This document shows, one piece after another, positions 39,306 through 47,880 of a stretch of 64,000 bases of DNA (its first letter is position 1; each line of letters opens with the position of its first letter). Origin of the DNA: Chitinophaga pinensis (lineage in GTDB: Bacteria > Bacteroidota > Bacteroidia > Chitinophagales > Chitinophagaceae); contig NZ_VOHS01000018.1 of NCBI RefSeq assembly GCF_007896845.1, forward strand, positions 62,001 to 126,000. The letters are read 5' to 3'. The translations under genes were made by a program, and so were the position numbers. The notes beneath the pieces were generated by a model. It searched no databases. It was given only the letters and a program-made list of their open reading frames with translations, and was not told the DNA's origin.

Positions 39306-39606
39306 CATAGATACTAATTGACGATTACAGATGATCAAAAATGAATTACGTCGCTTGTCCGCAATTCAGGCTAAAAAATTCGCGGGCAAACATACGTAAT
39401 TCATGCTAGATCATAATTATTATGTCCTAAAAGTTTTGTCAGATCTTAGATGTCGTTTAAGGCCGGTAGTTTAAAATGACCTGGCACTAACAGGACAGAA
39501 CCGCCGTAATTATCGACGAATAGCAAAAAAGTATCTTTTATTGCCTGCCGGACGCTTCTCTTCTTTTTTTATTTATTATTGTTTTCCAGTAACATTGTGG
39601 TCGAAT
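39306..39606. other. Intergenic region with a nested inverted repeat
   Basis: A 301-nt gap between two divergent genes. At 39341-39350 and 39395-39404 there is a perfect 10-base dyad (ATGAATTACG/CGTAATTCAT). Inside it, 39355-39362 and 39382-39389 form a second arm pair (TTGTCCGC/GCGGGCAA, one mismatch or G-U). The remainder is AT-rich with no other recognised element. Confidence 0.5.
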
Positions 39607-41028
39607 ATGGACCATCTTATCGTAATAATTTTCGCTTTGATCTCCTGTGCCGCCCTGGGAGCGGTTATTAAGGTTGTCATCAGGAGTAATCAGTTAAAAA
39701 CCAGCATTGCCGTTCTGGAAACTCAATTGTCAGCCCTCAATGAGACAGCGGGGGGCCTGCGTACCCAGGTGCAGGATAAACAATCTGAAATAGAGCAGTT
39801 GAATACCCGTCTGCAGATCATGCAGGAAGAGACTATCCGTATAGAAAGTAACGGGGAGGCGCGTTACCGGGAGGCGGAGAACCGGTTGCGTGAGCAGCAG
39901 GAGTTTATCGATCATTCCAATGAGAAGCTGAAGGAAGCCTTTAATGCTATTTCTGCGGAAGCATTGAAACACAACAATGCCTCTTTCGTGGCGCTGGCGA
40001 AGTCAGTGCTTGAAACGCAGGTGACAGATGCAAAGGGTGATCTGGAGAAACGCCAGCAGGCAATAGATGCGCTGGTGAAACCTTTGAATGAGACCTTACA
40101 CCGCTTTGACGAAAATATGCGTCAGCTGGAAAGTAACCGTCAGCAACAATACGGACAGATCAACCAGTTTATACTTGGTATCCAGCAAAGCACCGAAAAG
40201 TTACAGAAGGAAACCCATAATCTGGTCAGTGCACTGAAGACCTCGCATATCAGAGGGCGTTATGGAGAGATTGCATTGCGCAGGGTGGTGGAGTTTGCCG
40301 GTATGACAGAACATTGTGATTTCAATGAACAGGTGTCTGTACAGTCAGAAGATGGTGTATTACGTCCGGATATGATCATCAAACTGCCGGAAGGAAAGAC
40401 TATCATCGTTGACTCTAAAGTACCGCTGAGCGCTTATATGCGTGCATTTGAAACAGAAGACGAAGAAGAACGCAAAGTGTTCCTGAACCAGCATGCTGCG
40501 GCAGTACGCGATCACCTGAAGAAACTGAGTGCCAAAGCTTACTGGAGCCAGTGGCAGCATTCTCCGGACTACGTCATTCTGTATATGCAGATCGAATCTT
40601 CCTTCGGAGCTGCTTTACAGGCTGATCCGACCCTGATAGAAGATGGTATCCGCAATAAGGTGGTATTTGCCACGCCGACTACGCTGATCACATTGCTGCG
40701 TACGGTCGGTTTTGTATGGCAACAGCTGCATGTAGCTGCGAATATCGAAGATATCCGGATGGCAGGTATAGAATTGTACAACCGTACAAACGTATTATTA
40801 AGACACTTCACTAACATAGGCGGCAGTCTGAAAACGGTACTCAACCACTACAACGATGCCGTTGCCTCCCTCGAAAGCAGATTTGTGCCACAGGCACGGA
40901 AATTGTACAGTCTGGGACCAGCGCTCAAGCATCCGCTGCCTGACGTAAAGCCAATAGAGGCGGGTGTGAGATACAGCGCATTGCAACAGGATGAATTGCA
41001 GCCGGGAGAAGGGGAGGATACCAGGTGA
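39607..41028 (+). CDS. rmuC: DNA recombination protein RmuC
   Basis: A protein of 473 residues with an N-terminal membrane helix (MDHLIVIIFALISCAALGAV), a long coiled coil (about 35-185; LSALNETAGGLRTQVQDKQSE and later REAENRLREQQEF) and the RmuC nuclease-like domain containing SHIRGRYGEIALRRVVEFAGM, VDSKVPLSAYMRAF and FATPTTLITLLRTVGFVWQ. RmuC limits illegitimate recombination between short inverted repeats in E. coli. The open frame starts at 39541, but the ATG at 39607 gives the family start. It is a single gene, with the next start 61 nt downstream. Confidence 0.92.
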   Translation: MDHLIVIIFALISCAALGAVIKVVIRSNQLKTSIAVLETQLSALNETAGGLRTQVQDKQSEIEQLNTRLQIMQEETIRIESNGEARYREAENRLREQQEFIDHSNEKLKEAFNAISAEALKHNNASFVALAKSVLETQVTDAKGDLEKRQQAIDALVKPLNETLHRFDENMRQLESNRQQQYGQINQFILGIQQSTEKLQKETHNLVSALKTSHIRGRYGEIALRRVVEFAGMTEHCDFNEQVSVQSEDGVLRPDMIIKLPEGKTIIVDSKVPLSAYMRAFETEDEEERKVFLNQHAAAVRDHLKKLSAKAYWSQWQHSPDYVILYMQIESSFGAALQADPTLIEDGIRNKVVFATPTTLITLLRTVGFVWQQLHVAANIEDIRMAGIELYNRTNVLLRHFTNIGGSLKTVLNHYNDAVASLESRFVPQARKLYSLGPALKHPLPDVKPIEAGVRYSALQQDELQPGEGEDTR

Positions 41029-41089
41029 AACAATATTGATTATTTTGTGGCTGATTTTTAATTTGTATTAAATAACAACCACGTAATTA

Positions 41090-41782
41090 ATGGTCCACTC
41101 TACTCAAGGTCTGAAAAGAACTGTGGGGATGCTATGCCTGTCCCTTTGTACACTGCCGGCGCTGACACATGCGCAGCAGACAGAAACGATCACCCGTAAA
41201 GGCTATACGCTCGAATACACGAACAAGGCGCCTGATTTCGATACTGTTGTCGGAAAACGGCTGATCGAGGCTTTTTTTGAGGTTTATCCGAAAGAAGCTG
41301 CGCGCTACAACAAGAAAACAGCTAAAAAAGTAACTTTTGTGATCGATCCTGCCTATGACGGCGTTGCAGCCACCAGCGGAGATGTCGTTACTTTCAATCC
41401 TGCCTGGTTCCGTAGTCATCCGGGTGATATTGATGTCGTAACGCATGAAGCCATGCACATCGTGCAGGCTTATCCTCACCATGCAGGTCCGGGCTGGATC
41501 ACAGAAGGAATCGCTGATTATGTGAGAAATGAGATGGGTGTAGATAATGCGGGCGCTAAATGGGCTTTGCCTGAATTTAACGAAAAACAGCACTACACAC
41601 AGAGCTACAGGATCACTGCCCGTTTCCTCATATGGATTGAAAAACATAAGAACAAGAACATAGTGAGGAAATTAGATTCCTCAATGCGTGAAAAAAAATA
41701 CACAGCTGATATCTGGAAGGAGCTTACAGGAAGCACACTCGATGAACTGTGGAAAGAATATGCTGCCAATCCGGCGATTTAA
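41090..41782 (+). CDS. Basic secretory protein-family metallopeptidase-like protein
   Basis: A secreted protein of 230 residues with a signal peptide to about residue 29 (LCTLPALTHAQ). It carries the zinc motif HEAMH at 119-123 (VVTHEAMHIVQAY) and GPGWITEGIADYV with E139 as a likely third ligand. This matches the PF04450 plant basic secretory protein-like family, thought to be peptidases active outside the cell. No sorting domain is seen. It sits alone between rmuC and the hybrid kinase. The family match is by remembered motif. Confidence 0.82.
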   Translation: MVHSTQGLKRTVGMLCLSLCTLPALTHAQQTETITRKGYTLEYTNKAPDFDTVVGKRLIEAFFEVYPKEAARYNKKTAKKVTFVIDPAYDGVAATSGDVVTFNPAWFRSHPGDIDVVTHEAMHIVQAYPHHAGPGWITEGIADYVRNEMGVDNAGAKWALPEFNEKQHYTQSYRITARFLIWIEKHKNKNIVRKLDSSMREKKYTADIWKELTGSTLDELWKEYAANPAI

Positions 41783-41787
41783 TTCCA

Positions 41788-41822
41788 AAAGGTCCTGTCT
41801 CGTAAGGGGCGGGACCCTTTTG
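41788..41822 (+). terminator. Imperfect intrinsic terminator
   Basis: The segment can fold AAAAGGTCC... against ...GGACCCTTTT with one bulge and G-U pairs, and ends in TTTT. It starts 6 nt after the preceding stop codon. The stem is imperfect, so confidence is lower. Confidence 0.5.
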
Positions 41823-41866
41823 ATGATATACACGGCTTAAGTATTTACAGGTTTTAACTATAATGG

Positions 41867-44800
41867 ATGAAAGTGAAAGCTACTTTTAAAAGGAATCTGC
41901 TGATTGGATTTGGAGTATCCCTGCTACTGCTGGTGGTGAGCTCCGTTGCCTCTTTTTTTAGTATTCGCAATCTCCTCGCCAGTGCCTACTGGGTAGATCA
42001 CACTAATACGGTGATACTCAAACTGGAAAGTACATTGTCTTTTATGAAGGATGCGGAAACCGGTCAGCGCGGTTTTCTGCTTACAGGAGACGAGCGTTTC
42101 CTCGACCCTTATAAAGGCGCCTATGATAGTGTGCAGGCCACACTGAATAATCTGAAGGATCTTACGCAGGACAACAACGAACAGCAGGTTGCCGTAGAGC
42201 AATTACGTCTGTTGGTGGTACGCCGCCAGTCATTATTACGTGAATCTATTCAGGCCCGTAAAAACGGACAGACCATCAGCTTCGATACTTTACAGAACGG
42301 GCGTATTATCATGGATGATGCCCGCAGGCTGGTGAATTACATGGAAGACCGGGAAAAGAAATTACTCGCTGTCCGTACAGCAAACCTCAATCGCATTTCC
42401 GGCTATACACCTATTCTTATCGTGATAGCCGCATTGTTGGCCCTGTTAATTACCTCCGTCTTTTATATACGTGTCAAGCGGGACTTTGAAGAACGCTCCC
42501 GCCTGCAGGAGGAACTGGAAGAGAAAGACCGTGAAATTACCCGTCGTATCAATATCATACAGAGTATCGCAGAGAAAATATCTGCCGGAGATTACAGTAT
42601 CCGCGTAAATGATGAAGAGAAAGATGGTCTGGGCAGCCTGTCCGTATCACTGAACAGAATGGCGGCATCACTGGAAACCTCCTTTAATGAACTGGCAGAT
42701 AAGGAATGGCATCAGACCGGTGTGGCTGGTCTGAACAATAAAATGGTAGGAGAGAAAGTGGTAGAGACACTGACTGCGCATATCATCGAATTCCTCGCAG
42801 AATATACACATAGTCAGGTAGCCGCTTTATACCTCAGTGGTCCTGCTGATAAATTATACCTGACTGGTAGTTTTGCTTTGGCTAACAGGGAAAACCGCCG
42901 GGAAATTCCTGTGGGACAGGGAATGGTGGGCCAATGTGCAGCCAGTGGTAAAACATTATTATTACAGGATATCAGCCCTGACAATATTACAATCAGCTAC
43001 GCCAGCGGAGAGATCCGTCCGCGGAATATTGTAGCAGTACCAATTCACTATGAAGGATACGTAAGAGGTGTGATCGAACTGGCATCACTCACTGCCTACA
43101 CGCCAAATGACCTCGCATTCCTCGAATCAGTGACACATAACATCGGAGTGGCGATCAATACGTCCGAAAACCGCCGTCGTGTACAGGAACTGCTGGAAGA
43201 AACACAGGCACAGTCAGAAGAGCTGCAGGTACAACACGGAGAACTGGAAAACATCAATACCGAACTGGAAGCACAGGCGCAAAAGCTGCAGGCTTCCGAA
43301 GAGGAATTACGCGTACAGCAGGAAGAACTGCAACAGGCCAATCAGGAACTGGAAGAACGTTCCCGTTTGCTGGAAGACCGCAATCAGGTGATTGTAGAGC
43401 GTAACCTCGAAATACAGAAGAAAGCAGAAGAGCTGGAGATCAGCACGAAATATAAATCGGAGTTCCTGGCGAATATGTCCCATGAACTGCGTACGCCATT
43501 GAACTCTATACTGCTGTTAAGCAGATTGATGGCGGAGAACAATGAAAAGAACCTGTCAGATGATCAGATAGAATCCGCACAGGTTATCCAGAGTTCCGGT
43601 AAGGGCCTGTTAAACCTGATTGATGAGATTCTGGATCTATCCAAGATCGAGGCGGGTAAAATGGATCTGGAATTTGCACCGGTACCGGTACATGAGATCT
43701 GTAATGATATGGAGGCCTTATTTGGTCCTATTGCCCGTGAAAAGAACCTTGCACTGAATGTTCAGGTGATGGCAGATGCACCGGCGCTGATAGAAACGGA
43801 TAAGATGCGTCTGGAACAGATCCTGAAAAACCTCTTGTCGAATGCTCTGAAGTTTACAGCGAAAGGTGCTGTTACCCTTCAGGTGACTGCCGTTGCGCAG
43901 GATCCGTCTGTTGTACGATTTGCAGTAAGAGATACAGGTATTGGTATACCGGCTGAAAAACAGCAGGTGATATTCGAAGCCTTCAAACAGGCAGATGGTT
44001 CTACCCGTCGTAAGTACGGTGGTACAGGATTGGGCCTTTCCATCAGCCGTGAACTGGCGAAACTGCTGGGAGGAGAGATCCGTCTGGATAGTGAGCCCGG
44101 ACATGGCAGTGAGTTTGTGGTAACGATTCCGCTTCGTCCGCAGGACAGCAGAGAACAACAACCCGTACACGAGGTTACACAGCAACAGGCGGAAGAAGTG
44201 TATCACGAAGCTGTAAAAGCAAAAGAGAAAAGAGACGATTATATCGCGACAGAAATACCACAGGAAATACCGGATGACAGAGATAATCTGAAAGCGGAAG
44301 ATAAGACCATCCTGATCGTAGAAGATGATACCAGATATGCAGGTATTCTGCTGGACTTCACCCGTAAGCGTGGTTATAAAGGTATTGTGGCAGTACGCGG
44401 TGACCATGGTATAGAGATGGCGCAGCGTTACAGGCCGGCGGCTATCCTGCTGGATATCGTATTGCCGGTACAAAGTGGATGGCAGGTGATGGAAGCGTTG
44501 AAATCCAATCCGGTTACCCGTCCGATTCCGGTGCATATTATTTCTTCACTGGAAGCAAAGAAGGAGAGCCTGCAGAAAGGAGCCGTAGATTTTATCAACA
44601 AGCCGATGGCACTGGACAGGATGCCACAGATCTTCCAGCAATTGGAGAATGCACTGATGCAGAATCCGAAGAAAGTGCTGATCGTGGAGGAGAATCCGAA
44701 ACACGCGGAAGCACTGGCTTACTTCCTTGAAAACTTTAATGTCAGTACGGAAATTACCGGTAATATAAGTAGCAGCGTGGCTGCTTTACAGAAGAAGGAT

Positions 44801-45481
44801 GTCAATTGTGTGATTCTGGATATGGGTGTACCAGACCAGCATGCCTATGAGACGCTCGAAACAGTGAAGAGCAATCCCGGACTGGAGAATCTGCCGATCA
44901 TTATTTTCACCGGTAAGAACCTGTCCCGTGCGGAAGAAAACCGTATCCGCCAGTATGCAGATTCTATTGTGATCAAAACGGCTCATTCTTATCAGCGTAT
45001 GCTGGATGAGGTAGCGTTGTTCCTGCATCTGGTAGAAGAGAAAGCGGGTCATAACAAGCCGGCAAAAAAGCAACAGGCGCCATTAAAAGAAGTATTACAG
45101 GGTAAAACAGTGTTGATCGCGGATGATGATGTACGTAATATCTTCTCCCTGACGAAAGCTTTAGAACAGCATAAGATGACGATTGTTTCTGCGCTGGATG
45201 GGAAGGAAGCCATGCAGCAGCTGGAAAATAATCCTAAGATAGATATCGTACTGATGGATATGATGATGCCGGAAATGGATGGCTATGAGACGATCCGGAC
45301 AATCAGGGACATCCCTAAATACAGACACCTGCCGATACTGGCAGTGACGGCCAAGACGATGCTGGGTGACCGTGAGAAATGTATCAAAGCCGGCGCCTCC
45401 GATTATATCTCCAAACCGGTAGATATAGATCAGCTGGTGTCACTGTTACGGGTGTGGTTGTATGATAATGCAAGAGGTTGA
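41867..45481 (+). CDS. CHASE3/HAMP/GAF hybrid histidine kinase with three receivers
   Basis: A protein of 1204 residues. The order is TM1 (10-32), CHASE3 (about 35-175; DAETGQRGFLLTGDERFL), TM2 (180-200), HAMP (200-265), GAF (290-440), long coiled coil (440-525), HisKA with H539 (FLANMSHELRTPLN), HATPase_c (NLLSNALKFT, GGTGLGLSISREL), then three receivers with acceptors D863, D985 and D1131. The first and third receivers look complete; the middle one has EEN in the acidic pocket and IVIKTAHS where KP is usual, so it may be inactive. It is an inner-membrane sensor. A free receiver follows 28 nt downstream. Confidence 0.92.
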   Translation: MKVKATFKRNLLIGFGVSLLLLVVSSVASFFSIRNLLASAYWVDHTNTVILKLESTLSFMKDAETGQRGFLLTGDERFLDPYKGAYDSVQATLNNLKDLTQDNNEQQVAVEQLRLLVVRRQSLLRESIQARKNGQTISFDTLQNGRIIMDDARRLVNYMEDREKKLLAVRTANLNRISGYTPILIVIAALLALLITSVFYIRVKRDFEERSRLQEELEEKDREITRRINIIQSIAEKISAGDYSIRVNDEEKDGLGSLSVSLNRMAASLETSFNELADKEWHQTGVAGLNNKMVGEKVVETLTAHIIEFLAEYTHSQVAALYLSGPADKLYLTGSFALANRENRREIPVGQGMVGQCAASGKTLLLQDISPDNITISYASGEIRPRNIVAVPIHYEGYVRGVIELASLTAYTPNDLAFLESVTHNIGVAINTSENRRRVQELLEETQAQSEELQVQHGELENINTELEAQAQKLQASEEELRVQQEELQQANQELEERSRLLEDRNQVIVERNLEIQKKAEELEISTKYKSEFLANMSHELRTPLNSILLLSRLMAENNEKNLSDDQIESAQVIQSSGKGLLNLIDEILDLSKIEAGKMDLEFAPVPVHEICNDMEALFGPIAREKNLALNVQVMADAPALIETDKMRLEQILKNLLSNALKFTAKGAVTLQVTAVAQDPSVVRFAVRDTGIGIPAEKQQVIFEAFKQADGSTRRKYGGTGLGLSISRELAKLLGGEIRLDSEPGHGSEFVVTIPLRPQDSREQQPVHEVTQQQAEEVYHEAVKAKEKRDDYIATEIPQEIPDDRDNLKAEDKTILIVEDDTRYAGILLDFTRKRGYKGIVAVRGDHGIEMAQRYRPAAILLDIVLPVQSGWQVMEALKSNPVTRPIPVHIISSLEAKKESLQKGAVDFINKPMALDRMPQIFQQLENALMQNPKKVLIVEENPKHAEALAYFLENFNVSTEITGNISSSVAALQKKDVNCVILDMGVPDQHAYETLETVKSNPGLENLPIIIFTGKNLSRAEENRIRQYADSIVIKTAHSYQRMLDEVALFLHLVEEKAGHNKPAKKQQAPLKEVLQGKTVLIADDDVRNIFSLTKALEQHKMTIVSALDGKEAMQQLENNPKIDIVLMDMMMPEMDGYETIRTIRDIPKYRHLPILAVTAKTMLGDREKCIKAGASDYISKPVDIDQLVSLLRVWLYDNARG

Positions 45482-45509
45482 TCATTAAAAGACTAAGAAT
45501 ACAAATAGC

Positions 45510-45890
45510 ATGGGTTCCTCTTCAAAGAAAGTGCTGATCATCGATGATGATACCAGAAATATCTATGCGTTGCGCATGGTGTTGAAAGCCAAAGGATATG
45601 ACTGTATTACAGCGATGGATGCACAGACGGGGTTACAATTATTGGCAGATCAGCCGGACATCGGTATTGTACTGATGGACATGATGATGCCCGAAATGGA
45701 TGGTTATGAAGCACTTGGTAAGATACGGGGGGATGCCCGTACAGCCGTTATACCTGTAATTGCCGTTACCGCACAGGCAATGGTGGGGGATCGGGAAAAA
45801 TGCCTCGCAGCCGGTGCGTCCGAATATGTTTCCAAGCCCATCGATCAGGATATACTACTCGACATCCTGAAAAATAAATTCAATATGTAA
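45510..45890 (+). CDS. Single-domain response regulator resembling receiver 3 of the preceding kinase
   Basis: A 126-residue receiver. Acidic pocket IIDDD near 11-14, acceptor D58-D60 region in VLMDMMMPEMDG, the switch in AVTAQAM and lysine in VSKPIDQD. Much of its text parallels the third receiver of the adjacent kinase (DTRNIYAL versus DVRNIFSL, MMMPEMDGYE, GDREKCLAAGASEYVSKP versus GDREKCIKAGASDYISKP). This suggests a local duplication and a phosphorelay in which the free receiver carries phosphate from the kinase. It has no output domain. Confidence 0.92.
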   Translation: MGSSSKKVLIIDDDTRNIYALRMVLKAKGYDCITAMDAQTGLQLLADQPDIGIVLMDMMMPEMDGYEALGKIRGDARTAVIPVIAVTAQAMVGDREKCLAAGASEYVSKPIDQDILLDILKNKFNM

Positions 45891-45990
45891 TAAAGCCCAA
45901 ATATTAACTATCTTTCACCTGTGAAACAATGCATAATATATGCGTGTTAACATGTAATTAACTCTTTTAAGCTGCTGGAAAACGGATATT

Positions 45991-46012
45991 TACGTTAACA
46001 ACTGTTAACGTA
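45991..46012. promoter_or_regulatory. Perfect 9-bp palindrome before the sigma-factor gene
   Basis: TACGTTAAC at 45991-45999 and GTTAACGTA at 46004-46012, separated by AACT. It ends 18 nt before the ATG at 46031 and is a likely operator or a translation-affecting hairpin for the sigma/FecR/SusCD module. Confidence 0.5.
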
Positions 46013-46030
46013 CCCCCCAAAACAACTCTT

Positions 46031-46543
46031 ATGCAGCAAATGGATGATTCGGCAATGCTTAGTGCGCTTAAAGAGGGCGAAATAAAAGCTTATCAGTATT
46101 TCTTCATGAAGTATTATAAGCCGCTCTGTTTGAAAGCACGCATGATGCTGAACAATATGGAGGATGCGGAAGGGCTGGTAAGAAGTGTTTTTGTGAAGGT
46201 ATGGGAAGAGAAATTATATTTGGAAATAGAACACTCGGTTGGAGGTTATTTTTATAGATTGGTACATAATAATTGTGTACTTCAATTAAAAAAAGGTTCC
46301 AATAACCGTTTAACAAACGATCCGGGGTTCTTACTGATGCAGCCAATCCTTATACCTTTACAGGGGTTTCTGATGCTGCGAAGGAGACAGGTGTCGGTGG
46401 ATTGTAGTGAAGGAATCAGTTTGTCTTTATTATCAGACGATAGATTTCGACCGGATTTTTCTATTATATTACATCGTATTCAGGTTTTAATAAGCAAAAG
46501 TACAGCAGCCCTAAAATCCCTGATACTCCGGATAAGACTATGA
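46031..46543 (+). CDS. ECF-type sigma factor with unrecognisable region 4 (possibly degenerate)
   Basis: A protein of 170 residues. Region 2 is clear: ALKEGEIKAYQYFFMKYYKPL, MMLNNMEDAEGLVRSVFVKVWEE and GGYFYRLVHNNC. After about residue 95 nothing resembles region 4, which normally ends in an HTH that reads the -35 site. None of the three forward frames from 46300 to 46595 shows region-4 text. A different frame ends at TGA 46597-46599, which overlaps the FecR ATG at 46596, a pattern typical of coupled genes, so a frameshift between 46444 and 46540 is possible. It heads a sigma/FecR/SusC/SusD module. Confidence 0.72.
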   Translation: MQQMDDSAMLSALKEGEIKAYQYFFMKYYKPLCLKARMMLNNMEDAEGLVRSVFVKVWEEKLYLEIEHSVGGYFYRLVHNNCVLQLKKGSNNRLTNDPGFLLMQPILIPLQGFLMLRRRQVSVDCSEGISLSLLSDDRFRPDFSIILHRIQVLISKSTAALKSLILRIRL

Positions 46544-46595
46544 GTGCCAACGAAAAACCTATTGCCCAGATGAGTAAGAACTTTGTTTTTCCCAC

Positions 46596-47828
46596 ATGAG
46601 TTATAACGAAGAACATATCTTCCAGCTGATACTGGAAAAATTAAGCGGCGACATCAGCGATGAAGACAACCGTTACCTGGAGCAGATATCCCGGGTAGAT
46701 CCCAACGTAAAACGTTGTCTTGAAGAACTGGAAGGCGCCCGTGACGTAGCAGGGCCCGAATTTATGAATGATCTTCATAATGAGCGGGCCTGGAGCAGCG
46801 TACTCTCCTTATTGCATGCCGACCAGGAGAAAAAAGACCCCGAAAAGAAAAATACCATTATTATACCTGCCGCCGTGGATGAAACCGTGATTCCCTTACA
46901 GGAAACAGGTAAAATCCGTTCCCGCAACAGATGGTGGCTGGCAGCAGCCATTACTTTACTGATCGCTACCGGCGGATACTATCTGCTGGGTGGTCGTTCA
47001 GCAGCTGTGAAGGATGACAGGGGCACACAGATCGCCGCCACTCCTGCATGGGGCGATGTACGTCTTTTACTGGAAGAGGGAGACACCGTACATCTTTCCG
47101 CTGCAACCGCAGCTGATATCAACACACAGAATGCGTTGTTACACCAGCGGGACGGTATGCTGTCTTTCCAGCCGGGAGATGGTGCGGGTGGCTGGAATAC
47201 GCTTTTCGTTCCTACCGGTAAAGACTATAAGGTGCAATTGTCAGACGGTTCTGTCGTACACCTGAACGCATTTTCCCGCCTCCGTTTCCCTTTCTCCTTT
47301 GATGGTAATAACAGGGAAGTGTATCTGGAAGGAGAGGCTTACTTCGATATCGCAAAAAAAGCAGATCAGCCATTTATCGTACATACTACCGGAACTTCTG
47401 TGAAAGTGCTGGGTACATCCTTTAACATCAACGCTTATAATGATTCCCTGATTGTTACCTCACTGGTATCAGGAAGCGTCGTGAGCGATGCAGAGGATAA
47501 TGACAGCCTTTATCTGAAACCGGGTATGGCATCAATATACCGCAAAGGCTACCGCCAGCAACAGCAAAGCTTTGATGAAGCAATTACCCTGAGCTGGAGA
47601 AAAGGAGAATATGCCTATTATAATCAACCATTAGGTACGCTGGACGCCGTCATCTCCCACTGGTACGGCAAGCAGTTGTTATTTGACGACCCGGCACTGG
47701 CCAACAAAATGCTGACAGGGGTGATTGAACGTGATCAACCGCTCATGGAATTTTTGGAAAGCCTTGACAAAACATCCGGTATAACGTATAGAATTTCGGA
47801 TGATAAAATATATCTTAGGACAAAATAA
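46596..47828 (+). CDS. FecR-type anti-sigma factor
   Basis: An inner-membrane protein of 410 residues. It has an N-terminal cytoplasmic sigma-binding region (about 1-110), one transmembrane helix at about 112-130 (RWWLAAAITLLIATGGYYLL), the FecR domain (VQLSDGSVVHLNAFSRLRFP, EVYLEGEAYFDIAKKADQPF) and a C-terminal DUF4974/STN-like part (about 335-410; LLFDDPALANKMLTGVIERDQ). It would hold or activate the sigma factor depending on contact with the SusC signalling domain. It follows the sigma gene with an ATG/TGA overlap in another frame. Confidence 0.92.
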   Translation: MSYNEEHIFQLILEKLSGDISDEDNRYLEQISRVDPNVKRCLEELEGARDVAGPEFMNDLHNERAWSSVLSLLHADQEKKDPEKKNTIIIPAAVDETVIPLQETGKIRSRNRWWLAAAITLLIATGGYYLLGGRSAAVKDDRGTQIAATPAWGDVRLLLEEGDTVHLSAATAADINTQNALLHQRDGMLSFQPGDGAGGWNTLFVPTGKDYKVQLSDGSVVHLNAFSRLRFPFSFDGNNREVYLEGEAYFDIAKKADQPFIVHTTGTSVKVLGTSFNINAYNDSLIVTSLVSGSVVSDAEDNDSLYLKPGMASIYRKGYRQQQQSFDEAITLSWRKGEYAYYNQPLGTLDAVISHWYGKQLLFDDPALANKMLTGVIERDQPLMEFLESLDKTSGITYRISDDKIYLRTK

Positions 47829-47880
47829 GCCACATCTGAATCGAAAGCCAACTATGATATCCGTACCATAAATTGAAAAA

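Noticed and set aside
43718..44536. 272-codon open frame on the minus strand inside the hybrid kinase
   Set aside because: It is antisense to strongly conserved kinase and receiver motifs and its translation is rich in H, R and C without any family signature.
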